Shown: positions 43,939 to 52,365, counted from the first letter of the stretch. The stretch: 64,000 bases of DNA from Paraliobacillus sp044383835 (GCF_044383835.1 NZ_JBISEP010000014.1:1-64000), one strand, 5' to 3'. Made by a program: numbers and translations. The notes: generated from the sequence alone by a model not told the origin.

Positions 43939-44304
43939 TTACGCTACCTTCTTAGATTTTTCTTGGCAATCACAACTCGTAATTGTATACCCCATTATTT
44001 GAAAACCTTTTTGTTTTAGCATTCTAGTGGCTAAATTTCGCTCTATTTTATCTGATGCAATTAAATAAATTTGCTTGGAAGGAATTTGACTATAGTGCCT
44101 TTTTAAATAAGCAACAGGCATAGAAACAGAATCAGTCACTGCATTTTTTGAAGATGTATTATAATCTCTAATGTCTAATTTAACTTTTTTTGTGACATCA
44201 CTTAATTGATTCATCTCTATACAAGGTATACCTTTGATTGGGTAATAACGTACATAAATCATATAAGTAATAGCGACTAATAATAAGAAGAAAAGCAAGA
44301 ACAT
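43939..44304 (-). CDS. Membrane-anchored rhodanese-like protein without catalytic Cys
   Basis: A 121-aa protein with an N-terminal helix (residues 1-18) and a rhodanese-like domain (KVKLDIRDYNTSSKN, SVSMPVAYLKRHYSQIP, QIYLIASDKIERN, LKQKGFQIMGY). Where rhodaneses have the active-site Cys (LYC or VYCxxGxRS) this has IASDKIERN. The C-terminus has a CDC motif that might carry sulfur instead. Likely involved in sulfane-sulfur handling under CstR. RBS GGAGG. First gene of a two-gene operon. Confidence 0.72.
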   Translation of the reverse strand: MFLLFFLLLVAITYMIYVRYYPIKGIPCIEMNQLSDVTKKVKLDIRDYNTSSKNAVTDSVSMPVAYLKRHYSQIPSKQIYLIASDKIERNLATRMLKQKGFQIMGYTITSCDCQEKSKKVA

Positions 44305-44338
44305 AGGTTATACCTCCAAACTATCTGTATACACGTTC

Positions 44339-44367
44339 ATTTTATACCCATCACGGTATATAGTCAA
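44339..44367 (-). promoter_or_regulatory. Promoter with CstR-like operator
   Basis: TTGACT (44367-44362) and TAAAAT (44344-44339) on the minus strand are 17 bases apart. The spacer is filled by TATACC-N6-GGTATA (44343-44360), the inverted ATACC/GGTAT arrangement typical of CsoR/CstR operators. Confidence 0.7.
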
Positions 44368-44454
44368 CTAAAAAGTATCAGCTAGTTATTCTATGTTCTT
44401 TCTAGAATAAATCACTATCAATCATTTTATCATGCTAATCAACAAATCATTATC

Positions 44455-45825
44455 TTAATTGTCTTGTATAGCGTTCCAATAATACACCAGAGTCTTCATT
44501 CCTTTTTGAAAGTTTTCTATAGGGAAACTCTCATTTGGTGAATGCAATCGATCATTTGGTGTTCCAAATCCTAACAACACAATTGGCATATCGTAAATCG
44601 CATCAATCCATTCAACTACTGGAATGGAACCACCCATTCTTACAAAAACAGTTTCTTTACCAAATGCTTTCGTATAACTGTCTGCCGCTTTCTTTATTAA
44701 AGAATGATCAGGATCGACTTTATATGCTTTTGCAGATAGCGGTTCCTTCTTTATATCTACTTTCACACCTGCAGGGGTATGGTTTTCTATATGTTTAATA
44801 ACCAACTCTTGAATATGATCAGGTTCTTGACCTGGAACAAGCCGACAAGTAATTTTGGCTGTTGCTGTTGCTGGAATAATCGTTTTAGTTCCTTCACCTT
44901 GATACCCACTATACAAACCGTTGACTTCTAATGTTGGTCGTGCCATCGTATGCTCTTTTGTTGTAAACCCTTTTTCCGAAATAGTCTCTGTAATCCCAAT
45001 CGTTGTTTTGAAATCTTCCCCGGGTACATTAGCGATTAATTCTCTCTCTGCTTGACTTAATGATTCTACTTGATCATAAAATCCACTAACCCCAACGACT
45101 TCATCTTGATTTTTTAAAGAAGCTAAGACATGTGCCATAGCAATCGCTGGATTTCGAACGGCTCCACCATAAATACCAGAATGCAGGTCACTTGAAGGGC
45201 CATGTAAAGTGAATTCTAGACCAGTAAAACCTTTTAACCCATAAAGAATAGTAGGTTGATTCTCTGCAACCATTCCTGAGTCAGATATGACAGCGAAATC
45301 TGCATTGAACTGATCTTTCTTTTCTTTAAGTATACGATACAAGTGTTCACTTCCTATTTCTTCTTCTCCTTCAATACAAACCTTTACGTTAATCGGTAAC
45401 ATTCCTTCTGTTTGCATAAAAGCTTCAAATACAGCTAGATGCATAAACACTTGTCCTTTATCATCACTTGCTCCTCTTGCATACAAACGTCCATCACGTT
45501 GTTCCGGTTTAAACGGTTCACTATCCCATAGCTCTAGTGGATCTGCTGGTTGAACATCGTAATGACCATAAAGCAAAACAGTTGGGGCGTCCTTGCCAGC
45601 ACCAAGCCATTCACCATAAACAAGTGGATGACCTCCTGTAGATTGGATTTCCACTTTTTCAAATCCTATCGTATCCAGATATTCCTTAACAAAATTTGCT
45701 GCCTTTTTAACATCCTCTTTGTGAACTGGATCGGTACTTACACTAGGAATTGATAAAAAAGCATTTAATGCTTGGAAGTGCTGTTCTTGATGTTCCTCTA
45801 AATATTTAATCACTTTTTTTGACAT
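44455..45825 (-). CDS. M20-family dipeptidase
   Basis: A 456-aa cytosolic zinc peptidase. Metal ligands are the His in GHYDVQPAD, the Asp in GASDDKG, the Glu pair in EGEEEIGSE, the Asp in SDSG and the His near the end (DRLHSPNE). The domain order matches the CNDP-like M20 dipeptidases. Substrate uncertain. RBS is weak (GAGAGGA, long spacing). Confidence 0.88.
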   Translation of the reverse strand: MSKKVIKYLEEHQEQHFQALNAFLSIPSVSTDPVHKEDVKKAANFVKEYLDTIGFEKVEIQSTGGHPLVYGEWLGAGKDAPTVLLYGHYDVQPADPLELWDSEPFKPEQRDGRLYARGASDDKGQVFMHLAVFEAFMQTEGMLPINVKVCIEGEEEIGSEHLYRILKEKKDQFNADFAVISDSGMVAENQPTILYGLKGFTGLEFTLHGPSSDLHSGIYGGAVRNPAIAMAHVLASLKNQDEVVGVSGFYDQVESLSQAERELIANVPGEDFKTTIGITETISEKGFTTKEHTMARPTLEVNGLYSGYQGEGTKTIIPATATAKITCRLVPGQEPDHIQELVIKHIENHTPAGVKVDIKKEPLSAKAYKVDPDHSLIKKAADSYTKAFGKETVFVRMGGSIPVVEWIDAIYDMPIVLLGFGTPNDRLHSPNESFPIENFQKGMKTLVYYWNAIQDN

Positions 45826-45917
45826 GACTTATTCTCTATCCTCTCTAGTTCCGTTGTTTACACATACATATACTTTTTAAATAAAAAAGAGCAGAATAAT
45901 ACTGCCCTTTCAAACAA

Positions 45918-46385
45918 TTATTCAGCAAAAATAATATGCCATTTGTCCTTATGCTTGAGCATGTTTGTTGCAATTTGTTTCGCTCCTGCAAGACTATGGT
46001 TGGCAGCCCACCCACATTGAACTTCATTACAAGCTGGTACTTCTTTTGCCTCTAACACATCATTAAGTGTCTGATGCAAGGCATCAATAATCGCATCGTA
46101 GCTATCATTGTTTAAAATTTGCAAATAAAAACCAGTTTGACACCCCATCGGTCCAATGTCTAAAATATTATCTATATGATTACGAATATTCTCTGCCATT
46201 AAATGCTCAATAGAATGGAGTCCTGCCATATCCATATGTTCTTTATTAGGTTGGCAAAATCGTACATCATATTTATAAACCTTATCACCATGTTGACCAG
46301 TTGTTACGCCTACTAAGCGTATATAAGGAGCTTGAACTTTTGTATGATCCAAATTAAAGCTTTCAACATTCATTTTATCCGCCAT
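45918..46385 (-). CDS. luxS: S-ribosylhomocysteine lyase LuxS
   Basis: Cleaves S-ribosylhomocysteine to homocysteine and the AI-2 precursor (155 aa). Metal ligands His54 and His58 are in HSIEH, with Cys in VQCGWAAN. GPMGCQTGFYL carries the catalytic Cys. RBS AAAGGAG. No pfs nearby. Confidence 0.97.
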   Translation of the reverse strand: MADKMNVESFNLDHTKVQAPYIRLVGVTTGQHGDKVYKYDVRFCQPNKEHMDMAGLHSIEHLMAENIRNHIDNILDIGPMGCQTGFYLQILNNDSYDAIIDALHQTLNDVLEAKEVPACNEVQCGWAANHSLAGAKQIATNMLKHKDKWHIIFAE

Positions 46386-46499
46386 AATCCTCTTCTCCTT
46401 TGTGTATGAAATTTGTAACCGACTACTTGTATTAATCCTATCTATATATATTACTAAGATAACATACTTTAACAGTTGCTAAAAGTACGAACGAAAAGG

Positions 46500-46528
46500 A
46501 AAGCGACTGTCCATAGACAGTCGCTTTC
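46500..46528 (-). terminator. Terminator after the YhcN-like gene
   Basis: AAAGCGACTGTC / GACAGTCGCTTT stem, three bases past the stop. Confidence 0.8.
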
Positions 46529-46531
46529 GCA

Positions 46532-47140
46532 CTATTGTTTCGCTCTTGGGAAAATACGCTGAATCATTTCACCCATTTGATCAAACAAACCTTCAATGGG
46601 CTTACCATTTTCAACTTGTTGGGCATAATCTGTTGTTAAATCAACAAAATCAGGGTTTGTTGAAACATAAACATAGTCAACATCTTTTTCTTCTTTTTTT
46701 ACTATTTTAGCAATTTCTTTTTTAACTGCTTCGGTAGCTCTTGACTTGTTATTATTTCCTTGATCGAGTTCAGCAGCAACATATGCATTATTTCCCATTT
46801 TCAACACATATGCTTGATCAATTTGTTTCACTTCTTTTGAAATCCGTTTTGCCGCTACTTCTGACGTATTGTAATTTTCTTTACGATTTTGATTTGTTTT
46901 ATTTTTTATATTGTCAGTCGTCAAATCTCTGCCTCTTTGATAGGTTCCATCATAATTGTTACTTCCATATCTATCGACTTTCCCATAATCACGTCGCATT
47001 GGCGCTTGCAACGATCCTTCATTTCTTACGGGTTCAATATTATTTGTATCACGTTGGCCAATTGCATTATCATCCCCATTACCACATGCAGTTAATGTGA
47101 CTAACGCAGCTGCTGAAACAGCGATTTTTTTCCATTTCAT
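46532..47140 (-). CDS. YhcN/YlaJ-family sporulation lipoprotein
   Basis: A 202-aa lipoprotein with the signal peptide ending TLTAC (Cys19). A low-complexity Asn/Arg/Tyr/Gly-rich region (about residues 25-90) precedes the YhcN/YlaJ domain (AAKRISKEVKQIDQAYVLKM, AYVAAELDQG, KKEEKDVDYVYVSTNPDF). Such proteins are made in the forespore and found in the inner spore membrane. RBS AAAGGAGGAG; the ORF opens 28 codons upstream but without support. Confidence 0.85.
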   Translation of the reverse strand: MKWKKIAVSAAALVTLTACGNGDDNAIGQRDTNNIEPVRNEGSLQAPMRRDYGKVDRYGSNNYDGTYQRGRDLTTDNIKNKTNQNRKENYNTSEVAAKRISKEVKQIDQAYVLKMGNNAYVAAELDQGNNNKSRATEAVKKEIAKIVKKEEKDVDYVYVSTNPDFVDLTTDYAQQVENGKPIEGLFDQMGEMIQRIFPRAKQ

Positions 47141-47374
47141 AATTAACTCCTCCTTTAATTTAGAGTCAATATTATTATGAATAAAACCAAGACGTTCTAT
47201 GCAAGTAAAATAATAAAAAAACACGCGTTACAGCTCACACGCATAACATTTAACATATGGTAATCATACCAATAAAATAACTGCTTGATTCTTATTAAAA
47301 ATAACCATACTAGACATGAATCCTTTTATCTTCATTCCATCTTTTGGAACAAAATTAGAAAGAAGGGATTTGAA

Positions 47375-47614
47375 ATGGATATTCCTGATTATGATAAAGC
47401 ATTGTATTTTACATTGTGGGGGCAATGGGATGATTTATTAATACTGATGGTTCGAACCAAAGATGATTTACTATCCAAAAAAATAGAAGCATTTCTTCAT
47501 GCTTTTCATTATAGCACTAACGAAAAAACAATTATATCGAATCATGATTCATTGCTCCATTATATTGATCATGCGATGGGACACACAACCATTAACATGA
47601 TAAAATCCTTTTAA
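47375..47614 (+). CDS. yhdB: YhdB-like small protein
   Basis: A 79-aa cytoplasmic protein with WGQWDDLLILMVRTKDDLLS and SLLHYIDHAMG, resembling B. subtilis YhdB of about 80 aa. No known function. The ATG at 47375 has AGAAGGG upstream; an in-frame ATG far upstream is unsupported. Convergent with sigI. Confidence 0.65.
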   Translation: MDIPDYDKALYFTLWGQWDDLLILMVRTKDDLLSKKIEAFLHAFHYSTNEKTIISNHDSLLHYIDHAMGHTTINMIKSF

Positions 47615-47620
47615 TAAAAA

Positions 47621-47675
47621 GACACCCGTATGGTTATGTGATTTATACTAGAAAATACATAATCATACGGGTGCA
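47621..47675. terminator. Bidirectional terminator between yhdB and sigI
   Basis: A long stem, CACCCGTATGGTTATGT / ACATAATCATACGGGTG, lies between convergent genes. Confidence 0.8.
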
Positions 47676-47697
47676 CAAACTTAACCCAACATCATTT

Positions 47698-48459
47698 TCA
47701 TGAAGAAGGTGCTACACTAACAATGTCTATATTTAATTGTTCTTTTATACAATCTTGCAAATAAATAAATTCACCATCTAACATAATAAAAATGGCTAAA
47801 ATATATTTTCGATTACGTTCTAACGTTTTTTTACTAACATCTACCTTTTGAACTAATTGTTTCATTGGAATTCTTTTTTTCTTAAGAATAAAGTTCCGCA
47901 TTTCCATATCATTATACAATAAACAAGCAATATTAATCGCATTTCTTCTTGCATCTTTATGCTTAGGTGAAACTTTAACCAATTCACTTATGGATAACTT
48001 ATAAGCTTGAAGTTGTTTGTTAAGCAATAAAATCTCTTGCCTTCTGTTCCAATTATCTTGTTGAATTCGAAACGCTTTATTTGCTGCATCAATCTCTAAT
48101 GGGTTTTCTAACTTTTCGTTTTCTTGTACTTTATCTAATGAGACAACAACAGATTTCGCGCGCTCTTTTCTAATATAATCGATTGTCTTTCTTTTGATGA
48201 CTAAGCGAGCAAAAGATAGAAAAGAACTCCCTTTTGTTTCTGAATAGCAATTGATTGCTTCATAAAACGCAAATAATCCAATACTAAATTCATCATCTTT
48301 TTTTGGATCAATATATCTTTTACAAACTTCTGAAACGCATTTTGCTATATATGGCTTATACGCCCGTAATAATTCATTCTGTAGTGTTCGATTTCCTAAT
48401 TGAATTTCATAAACTTTACTTTCTAGAGAATCCATTTCTATAGCTAATTGGTTTCCCAT
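47698..48459 (-). CDS. sigI: RNA polymerase sigma factor SigI
   Basis: A 253-aa sigma-70-like factor. The region-2 stretch is DEFSIGLFAFYEAINCYSET, then SFLSFARLVIKRKTIDYIRK. The SigI C-terminal DNA-binding domain carries LSISELVKVSPKHKDARRNA and KTLERNRKYILA. SigI responds to heat or cell-envelope signals. B. subtilis sigI is followed by its anti-sigma gene rsgI; here the next gene is convergent yhdB, so rsgI is absent from this locus. RBS GGTGG. Confidence 0.92.
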   Translation of the reverse strand: MGNQLAIEMDSLESKVYEIQLGNRTLQNELLRAYKPYIAKCVSEVCKRYIDPKKDDEFSIGLFAFYEAINCYSETKGSSFLSFARLVIKRKTIDYIRKERAKSVVVSLDKVQENEKLENPLEIDAANKAFRIQQDNWNRRQEILLLNKQLQAYKLSISELVKVSPKHKDARRNAINIACLLYNDMEMRNFILKKKRIPMKQLVQKVDVSKKTLERNRKYILAIFIMLDGEFIYLQDCIKEQLNIDIVSVAPSS

Positions 48460-48547
48460 TTAATCCACCACCAATTCCAGCCATTATTCTATTTACTTTC
48501 GTGTAGCTATTTGTCTTTCTCACACATACATTGTCATTTGTTCGTGT

Positions 48548-48575
48548 ATTATACATACTACAAGACATCTGTCAT
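48548..48575 (-). promoter_or_regulatory. Candidate sigI promoter
   Basis: Minus-strand ATGACA (48575-48570) and TATAAT (48553-48548) are 16 bases apart, SigA-like. I see no CCCCC-type SigI box in the gap. Confidence 0.5.
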
Positions 48576-48676
48576 GGAATCTATCACAAACACTTAACAA
48601 TTTCTTAAAAAAGGATATCAAAACATAGTTCTTTCTCCCTGTTTTTTGACATGTTTGAAAAGAAAAACATACAAAA

Positions 48677-48703
48677 AAAACACATATAAGTTAACATGTG
48701 TTT
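48677..48703 (-). terminator. Terminator after the trypsin-like protease gene
   Basis: AACACAT / ATGTGTT arms with a run of eight T on the minus strand. Confidence 0.7.
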
Positions 48704-48706
48704 CGA

Positions 48707-49519
48707 TTAAGTATCTGTAAGTAATAACTGATGGTAATAATCAATTGGTACTGCCAAACCAACTTCACCATAGGTTTCATGATTCATTGTAGCAAATATT
48801 ACTCCTATTACTTTCCCATTCTGAATAACCGGACTTCCACTGTTACCTCTATAAACAGGCGCACGTAACATGAGGACTTCTTTTTCCCAGCCATCTAAGT
48901 CCGTGTAACCAACTATTTCCCCTTGATTGGCAATCCCGTTGAATCTTAATGGGTTACCGATAAAATAGATTGGATCTTGCTTATCCAACACGGTGCGCTC
49001 AGCTATTTTTAAATGTGGTAAATCAATTTCATTCACTTGCAAAACCGCTAAATCAATTGAGGGATTCTCTGCAATAATCTCCGCTTCAAATAAACCCAAT
49101 TCAGGAAAAGCAACAGAAATATGCTTGCTATTCTCCACTACATGGTGATTAGTAATAATAGTGCCATTTGGTGTTATTGAAAAACCTGTACCTTTACTGT
49201 CATCTGTCTCAATAACAACTACTGCTTCTTTATACGCACTAATGATAGGATTCGCAGATAATTCTGCTGAAGTTATTAAAAAATCAATAGCCGGAATGGA
49301 AAATGTTCTAGGAAGGATCGCAATGACATTTAATGATAAAGTAATTACGATAAGCCAAAAAATCCATTTTGGAAAACGTTGATGATTTTTTGGTGTATCT
49401 TCTTTTAAACTTGAGCTTACCGTTTGTTCTTTCTCTAGTATTTCTAAAAGCTCTTCTTCATCCAATTCCTCATACAAATCATCATCAATGATGTCTCTAT
49501 TCTTGAAATTATCTCCCAC
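48707..49519 (-). CDS. Membrane-anchored trypsin-like serine protease
   Basis: A 270-aa S1C-type protease. An acidic cytoplasmic N-terminus (about 50 residues, DDDLYEELDEEELLEILEKE) precedes one transmembrane helix (WIFWLIVITLSLNVIAIL). The protease domain has His in TNHHVVE, Asp in SIDLAVLQ and Ser in YRGNSGSPVI. There is no PDZ domain, unlike HtrA. The start is taken as the GTG after AGGGGTG; an ATG eight codons upstream has only a weak RBS. It is upstream of sigI but separated by a terminator. Confidence 0.82.
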   Translation of the reverse strand: MGDNFKNRDIIDDDLYEELDEEELLEILEKEQTVSSSLKEDTPKNHQRFPKWIFWLIVITLSLNVIAILPRTFSIPAIDFLITSAELSANPIISAYKEAVVVIETDDSKGTGFSITPNGTIITNHHVVENSKHISVAFPELGLFEAEIIAENPSIDLAVLQVNEIDLPHLKIAERTVLDKQDPIYFIGNPLRFNGIANQGEIVGYTDLDGWEKEVLMLRAPVYRGNSGSPVIQNGKVIGVIFATMNHETYGEVGLAVPIDYYHQLLLTDT

Positions 49520-49873
49520 TATCACACCCCTAACACTTTTCATTCATAACCTATTTTAACACAACATAAATAATAGTAATGATTTACACATACATGCTTG
49601 TTATTCATTGTTTTATTTCCTAGGAAATATTTTTGCTATCCGCTATCTTTCCATTTTCCATTTAAAAACACCATCAAAAAATTCAATGCCATTTCTTTTC
49701 CCCACCTTTTATTTTCTACATATGATTAAGATAATTTGCTTTATACAAAAACTGTTTTTTCTTTTTTTAATTATAAAAATTAATCTGTACCTTTGCATTA
49801 AGCGTTCATTAATAAAATTCATTTTTTTCCGAACAAATTGCACAACGTCACCTACTCTATTTGTTTTTCATTT

Positions 49874-49930
49874 TCAACCACCATCACCTTTTACATTTCC
49901 TCCGTGCTGTACTAAAATAAATCGCAACAT
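49874..49930 (-). CDS. Possible 18-residue peptide
   Basis: MLRFILVQHGGNVKGDGG, with AAAGGAG nine bases before the ATG. Unrecognised. The surrounding 850-bp gap between the protease and carbonic anhydrase genes holds this ORF and the unit at 50037-50266, but no larger gene I can support. Confidence 0.3.
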   Translation of the reverse strand: MLRFILVQHGGNVKGDGG

Positions 49931-50036
49931 ATGACACAACTCCTTTCATTCGTATATATTATTATTCGATCAATAGGCTGAGAGATGATTAACTTTTTTT
50001 ATTTTGTCTCTAAATGAATCAATGAAATCAAAAAAA

Positions 50037-50060
50037 CGCATACATCCGAAGACATATACG
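50037..50060 (-). terminator. UUCG-capped terminator of the small transcription unit
   Basis: On the minus strand CGTATATGTC-TTCG-GATGTATGCG, all positions pairing with G-U allowed, followed by seven T. A textbook intrinsic terminator. Confidence 0.85.
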
Positions 50061-50132
50061 TTCAATAACACAACAATAAATGAGCCACGGGGTAAATAAC
50101 GTGACCAAAATATGCAAAATAAAAAAAGTTTA

Positions 50133-50207
50133 TTATTCAGACAATTCAATCGAAGAGGTCACGTCACATATTAAATTAATTACAGCTGTGTATGCAAATC
50201 TTTTCAT
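50133..50207 (-). CDS. Possible 24-residue peptide in the short transcript
   Basis: An ORF starting MKRFAYTAVINLICD and ending IELSE, with AAAGGAGGTTACGAC before the ATG, the best RBS of any tiny ORF in the window. One short hydrophobic stretch (AYTAVINLI). I recognise no family. Confidence 0.5.
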   Translation of the reverse strand: MKRFAYTAVINLICDVTSSIELSE

Positions 50208-50237
50208 TGTCGTAACCTCCTTTTTTTATTCCTTTAT

Positions 50238-50266
50238 ATTATATAGATAACTTATAAGTTAGTCAA
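50238..50266 (-). promoter_or_regulatory. Strong promoter with palindromic operator in its spacer
   Basis: TTGACT (50266-50261) and TATAAT (50243-50238) are 17 bases apart on the minus strand. The spacer holds the perfect 14-bp palindrome TAACTTATAAGTTA (50248-50261), placed for repression. The binding factor is unknown. Confidence 0.75.
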
Positions 50267-50370
50267 TCAAATTTCAAAAAATTCAAAAATAAGCAATTTA
50301 ATAGAAAAAAACGCTTGATAAAATGATATATTTTCGTCTAACATTATATTATGAAAGGGGATGGGGGAGT

Positions 50371-50919
50371 ATGTTATTAGAAGAGATACTTCAATTTAAC
50401 TACAAATTTGTAGAAAATGAAGATTATAAACCATACGAAACAGATGTTATACCAAATAAGCGAGCAGTTATCTTTACTTGTATGGACACACGACTTGTTG
50501 AATTATTGCCAAAAGCTTTAAATTTAAAAAACGGTGAAGTGAAAATAGTCAAAAATGCTGGTGCAATATTAACTAATCAACATGACAGTGTAATGAAAGC
50601 GATCCTTATCGCTCTACATGCACTTCAAGCCGAAGAAGTTTATGTTATTGCACACCACAATTGTGGTATGAATCACCTAGACACGGAGAATTTGATTGAG
50701 AGAATGAAAATACAAGGGATAACAGAGGAACAATTAAATCAGTTTGATTCAAACACTGGACAATGGTTAAAGGGTTTTGATTCCGTTGAAGACTCAGTAA
50801 AACATTCCGTTTCAGTCATTGAGGATCATCCATTAGTACCTGAGGACATTCCTGTTCATGGATTAGTCATAGATCCCCGTACTGGTAAATTAGATTTAGT
50901 CATTAATGGATATATTTAA
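50371..50919 (+). CDS. Beta-class carbonic anhydrase (YtiB-like)
   Basis: A 182-aa zinc enzyme interconverting CO2 and bicarbonate. Zn ligands are Cys in FTCMDTR, with the Asp-Arg dyad, and His-Cys in AHHNCGM. The spacing matches short beta-class enzymes such as B. subtilis YtiB. The start is the ATG after GGGGGAG; the frame opens 16 codons upstream. Monocistronic. Confidence 0.88.
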   Translation: MLLEEILQFNYKFVENEDYKPYETDVIPNKRAVIFTCMDTRLVELLPKALNLKNGEVKIVKNAGAILTNQHDSVMKAILIALHALQAEEVYVIAHHNCGMNHLDTENLIERMKIQGITEEQLNQFDSNTGQWLKGFDSVEDSVKHSVSVIEDHPLVPEDIPVHGLVIDPRTGKLDLVINGYI

Positions 50920-50948
50920 AAAGGGCGGAGCAATGCTCCACCCTTTTT
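50918..50948 (+). terminator. Carbonic anhydrase terminator
   Basis: AAAAGGGCGGAGC / GCTCCACCCTTTTT stem around AAT. Confidence 0.8.
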
Positions 50949-51276
50949 ATTTAGGTACCTTTTTTTCATATAAGCAAAATGATGTCACATGAATCATGAC
51001 ATTATATAAAGAAATAACACCGATTAGTTCTCCTCCTAAACCTAAAGCATCTGTTAGTAAAAACCAAAGTGTTAACCCTAATAATATAACAAAACGAATC
51101 ATCCCTACTGTACCATTAAGTGGTGTCCAAAAACTCCAGATCGTTTTCGTTTCTTGTTCTACTTTTTCATAGCAAATATTATGGTAAGGGCGAATACGGA
51201 ACAAGTTACTTACGGTAACTAATTGCTCTCTCTTTTCAATCGGTTTATGACAATATGGACAGATAACCGTCTTCAT
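50947..51276 (-). CDS. Zinc-ribbon plus membrane helix protein, unknown
   Basis: A 109-aa protein. The N-terminal zinc site is CPYC with His and Cys (YHNICYEK) 24 residues later. Two membrane helices follow (about residues 58-75 and 83-102). RBS GAGGAG. It starts 15 bases after the murG-type gene, so the two are probably cotranscribed. Family not recognised. Confidence 0.6.
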   Translation of the reverse strand: MKTVICPYCHKPIEKREQLVTVSNLFRIRPYHNICYEKVEQETKTIWSFWTPLNGTVGMIRFVILLGLTLWFLLTDALGLGGELIGVISLYNVMIHVTSFCLYEKKVPK

Positions 51277-51291
51277 CTTTTAACTCCTCAA

Positions 51292-52365
51292 TTACTTCTT
51301 TGCAGTTTCTTTGATTATTTTAATAACTTTTTCTGTTGCTTCAACACTTTTATAATTTTGCATATTCTGTTTCAATGCAGACGACTCCGCACGCAATTCG
51401 CTTAGTGCATTCACTAATGCTTCACCAGTCAATTGTTCTTCTTCTAACACATGTGCATAACTTTGTTTTTTAAATGAGTTAGCATTTAAAATCTGATCAC
51501 CTCGACTTGCTTTTCGAGATAAAGGGATTAACAACATCGGTTTCCTTAATGCTAAAAATTCAAAAATCGAATTCGCACCAGCTCGTGATAGCACAAAGTC
51601 AGTTGCATGTAACAAATCAGGTAACGCATCATTCACATATTCAAATTGTGTATAGCCCTCCAGCTTAGTCGTTTTATCTAAATTATTTTTACCACATATA
51701 TGAATGATGTCAAATTGAAGGATTAACTGATCTAATTGTTCTCTTACTACTTCATTAATACGTCTAGCTCCAGCACTCCCCCCCATGATCAAAAGGACTG
51801 GTTTTTCACCGCGAAGGTTAGCATATGCTAAACCCTTTTCTCTATCACCATGTAACAACTCGCTACGAACTACTGCTCCAATCCATTCCCCTTTATTTTT
51901 TGAAATAGACTGTAAGGTCTCAGGAAAAGTTGTTAGAATTTTTTTTGCGAATGGCATTGCTAATTTATTTGCTAAACCAGGTGTAATATCAGATTCATGT
52001 ATAACTGCAGGTATGCCTCGCATACGAGCAGCGACCAATACAGGTACAGAAACAAAGCCACCTTTTGAAAAAACAACATGCGGCCTTATTCTACCTAAAA
52101 TATGAAAAGACTGAGCAATTCCCTTCATCACTTTAAATGGATCGGTAAAATTTTCTTTTGACATATATCTTCTTAATTTTCCAGTAGAAACAGAATGATA
52201 AGTGACTTCGGGAATTGGCTCAATTAATTCTCGTTCAATTCCACTTTTGGATCCAATATAATCAATTTGCCATCCTTCGTTTATAAAAGTAGGAATAATA
52301 GCTAAATTCACCATCACATGGCCTGCTGTTCCTCCACCTGTTAATACAATACGTTTTTTACTCAT
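51292..52365 (-). CDS. murG: MurG-type UDP-GlcNAc:lipid I glycosyltransferase
   Basis: A 357-aa GT28 enzyme that converts lipid I to lipid II on the inner membrane face. It has GGGTAGHV at the N-terminus, ARMRGIPAVIHESDITPGLANK, GGSAGARRIN and the sugar-nucleotide site SRAGANSIFEFLALRKPMLLIP. It is not in a dcw cluster, so it may be a second MurG. The start has AAAGGA upstream; the ORF opens eight codons before. Confidence 0.9.
   Translation of the reverse strand: MSKKRIVLTGGGTAGHVMVNLAIIPTFINEGWQIDYIGSKSGIERELIEPIPEVTYHSVSTGKLRRYMSKENFTDPFKVMKGIAQSFHILGRIRPHVVFSKGGFVSVPVLVAARMRGIPAVIHESDITPGLANKLAMPFAKKILTTFPETLQSISKNKGEWIGAVVRSELLHGDREKGLAYANLRGEKPVLLIMGGSAGARRINEVVREQLDQLILQFDIIHICGKNNLDKTTKLEGYTQFEYVNDALPDLLHATDFVLSRAGANSIFEFLALRKPMLLIPLSRKASRGDQILNANSFKKQSYAHVLEEEQLTGEALVNALSELRAESSALKQNMQNYKSVEATEKVIKIIKETAKK

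Larger units (their letters stand above)
50037..50231 (-). ncRNA. Predicted short transcript of about 195 nt with an internal ORF
   Basis: Bounded by a near-consensus promoter (50238-50266) and a strong UUCG terminator (50037-50060). It carries a 24-codon ORF in its 5' part and about 70 nt of untranslated 3' sequence. An 8-bp inverted repeat, ACGTGACC (50099-50106) and GGTCACGT (50157-50164), folds the stop codon into a loop. Whether it acts as RNA, peptide or both is unknown. Confidence 0.55.

Noticed and set aside
48460..48706. SigI-type autoregulatory promoter
   Set aside because: No C-rich -35 box is present on the minus strand; only a SigA-like promoter is seen.
49608..49934. 108-codon plus-strand ORF rich in Phe, Ile and Leu
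   Set aside because: No convincing RBS, low-complexity AT-driven composition, and no family resemblance. The minus strand there carries a better-supported short ORF.
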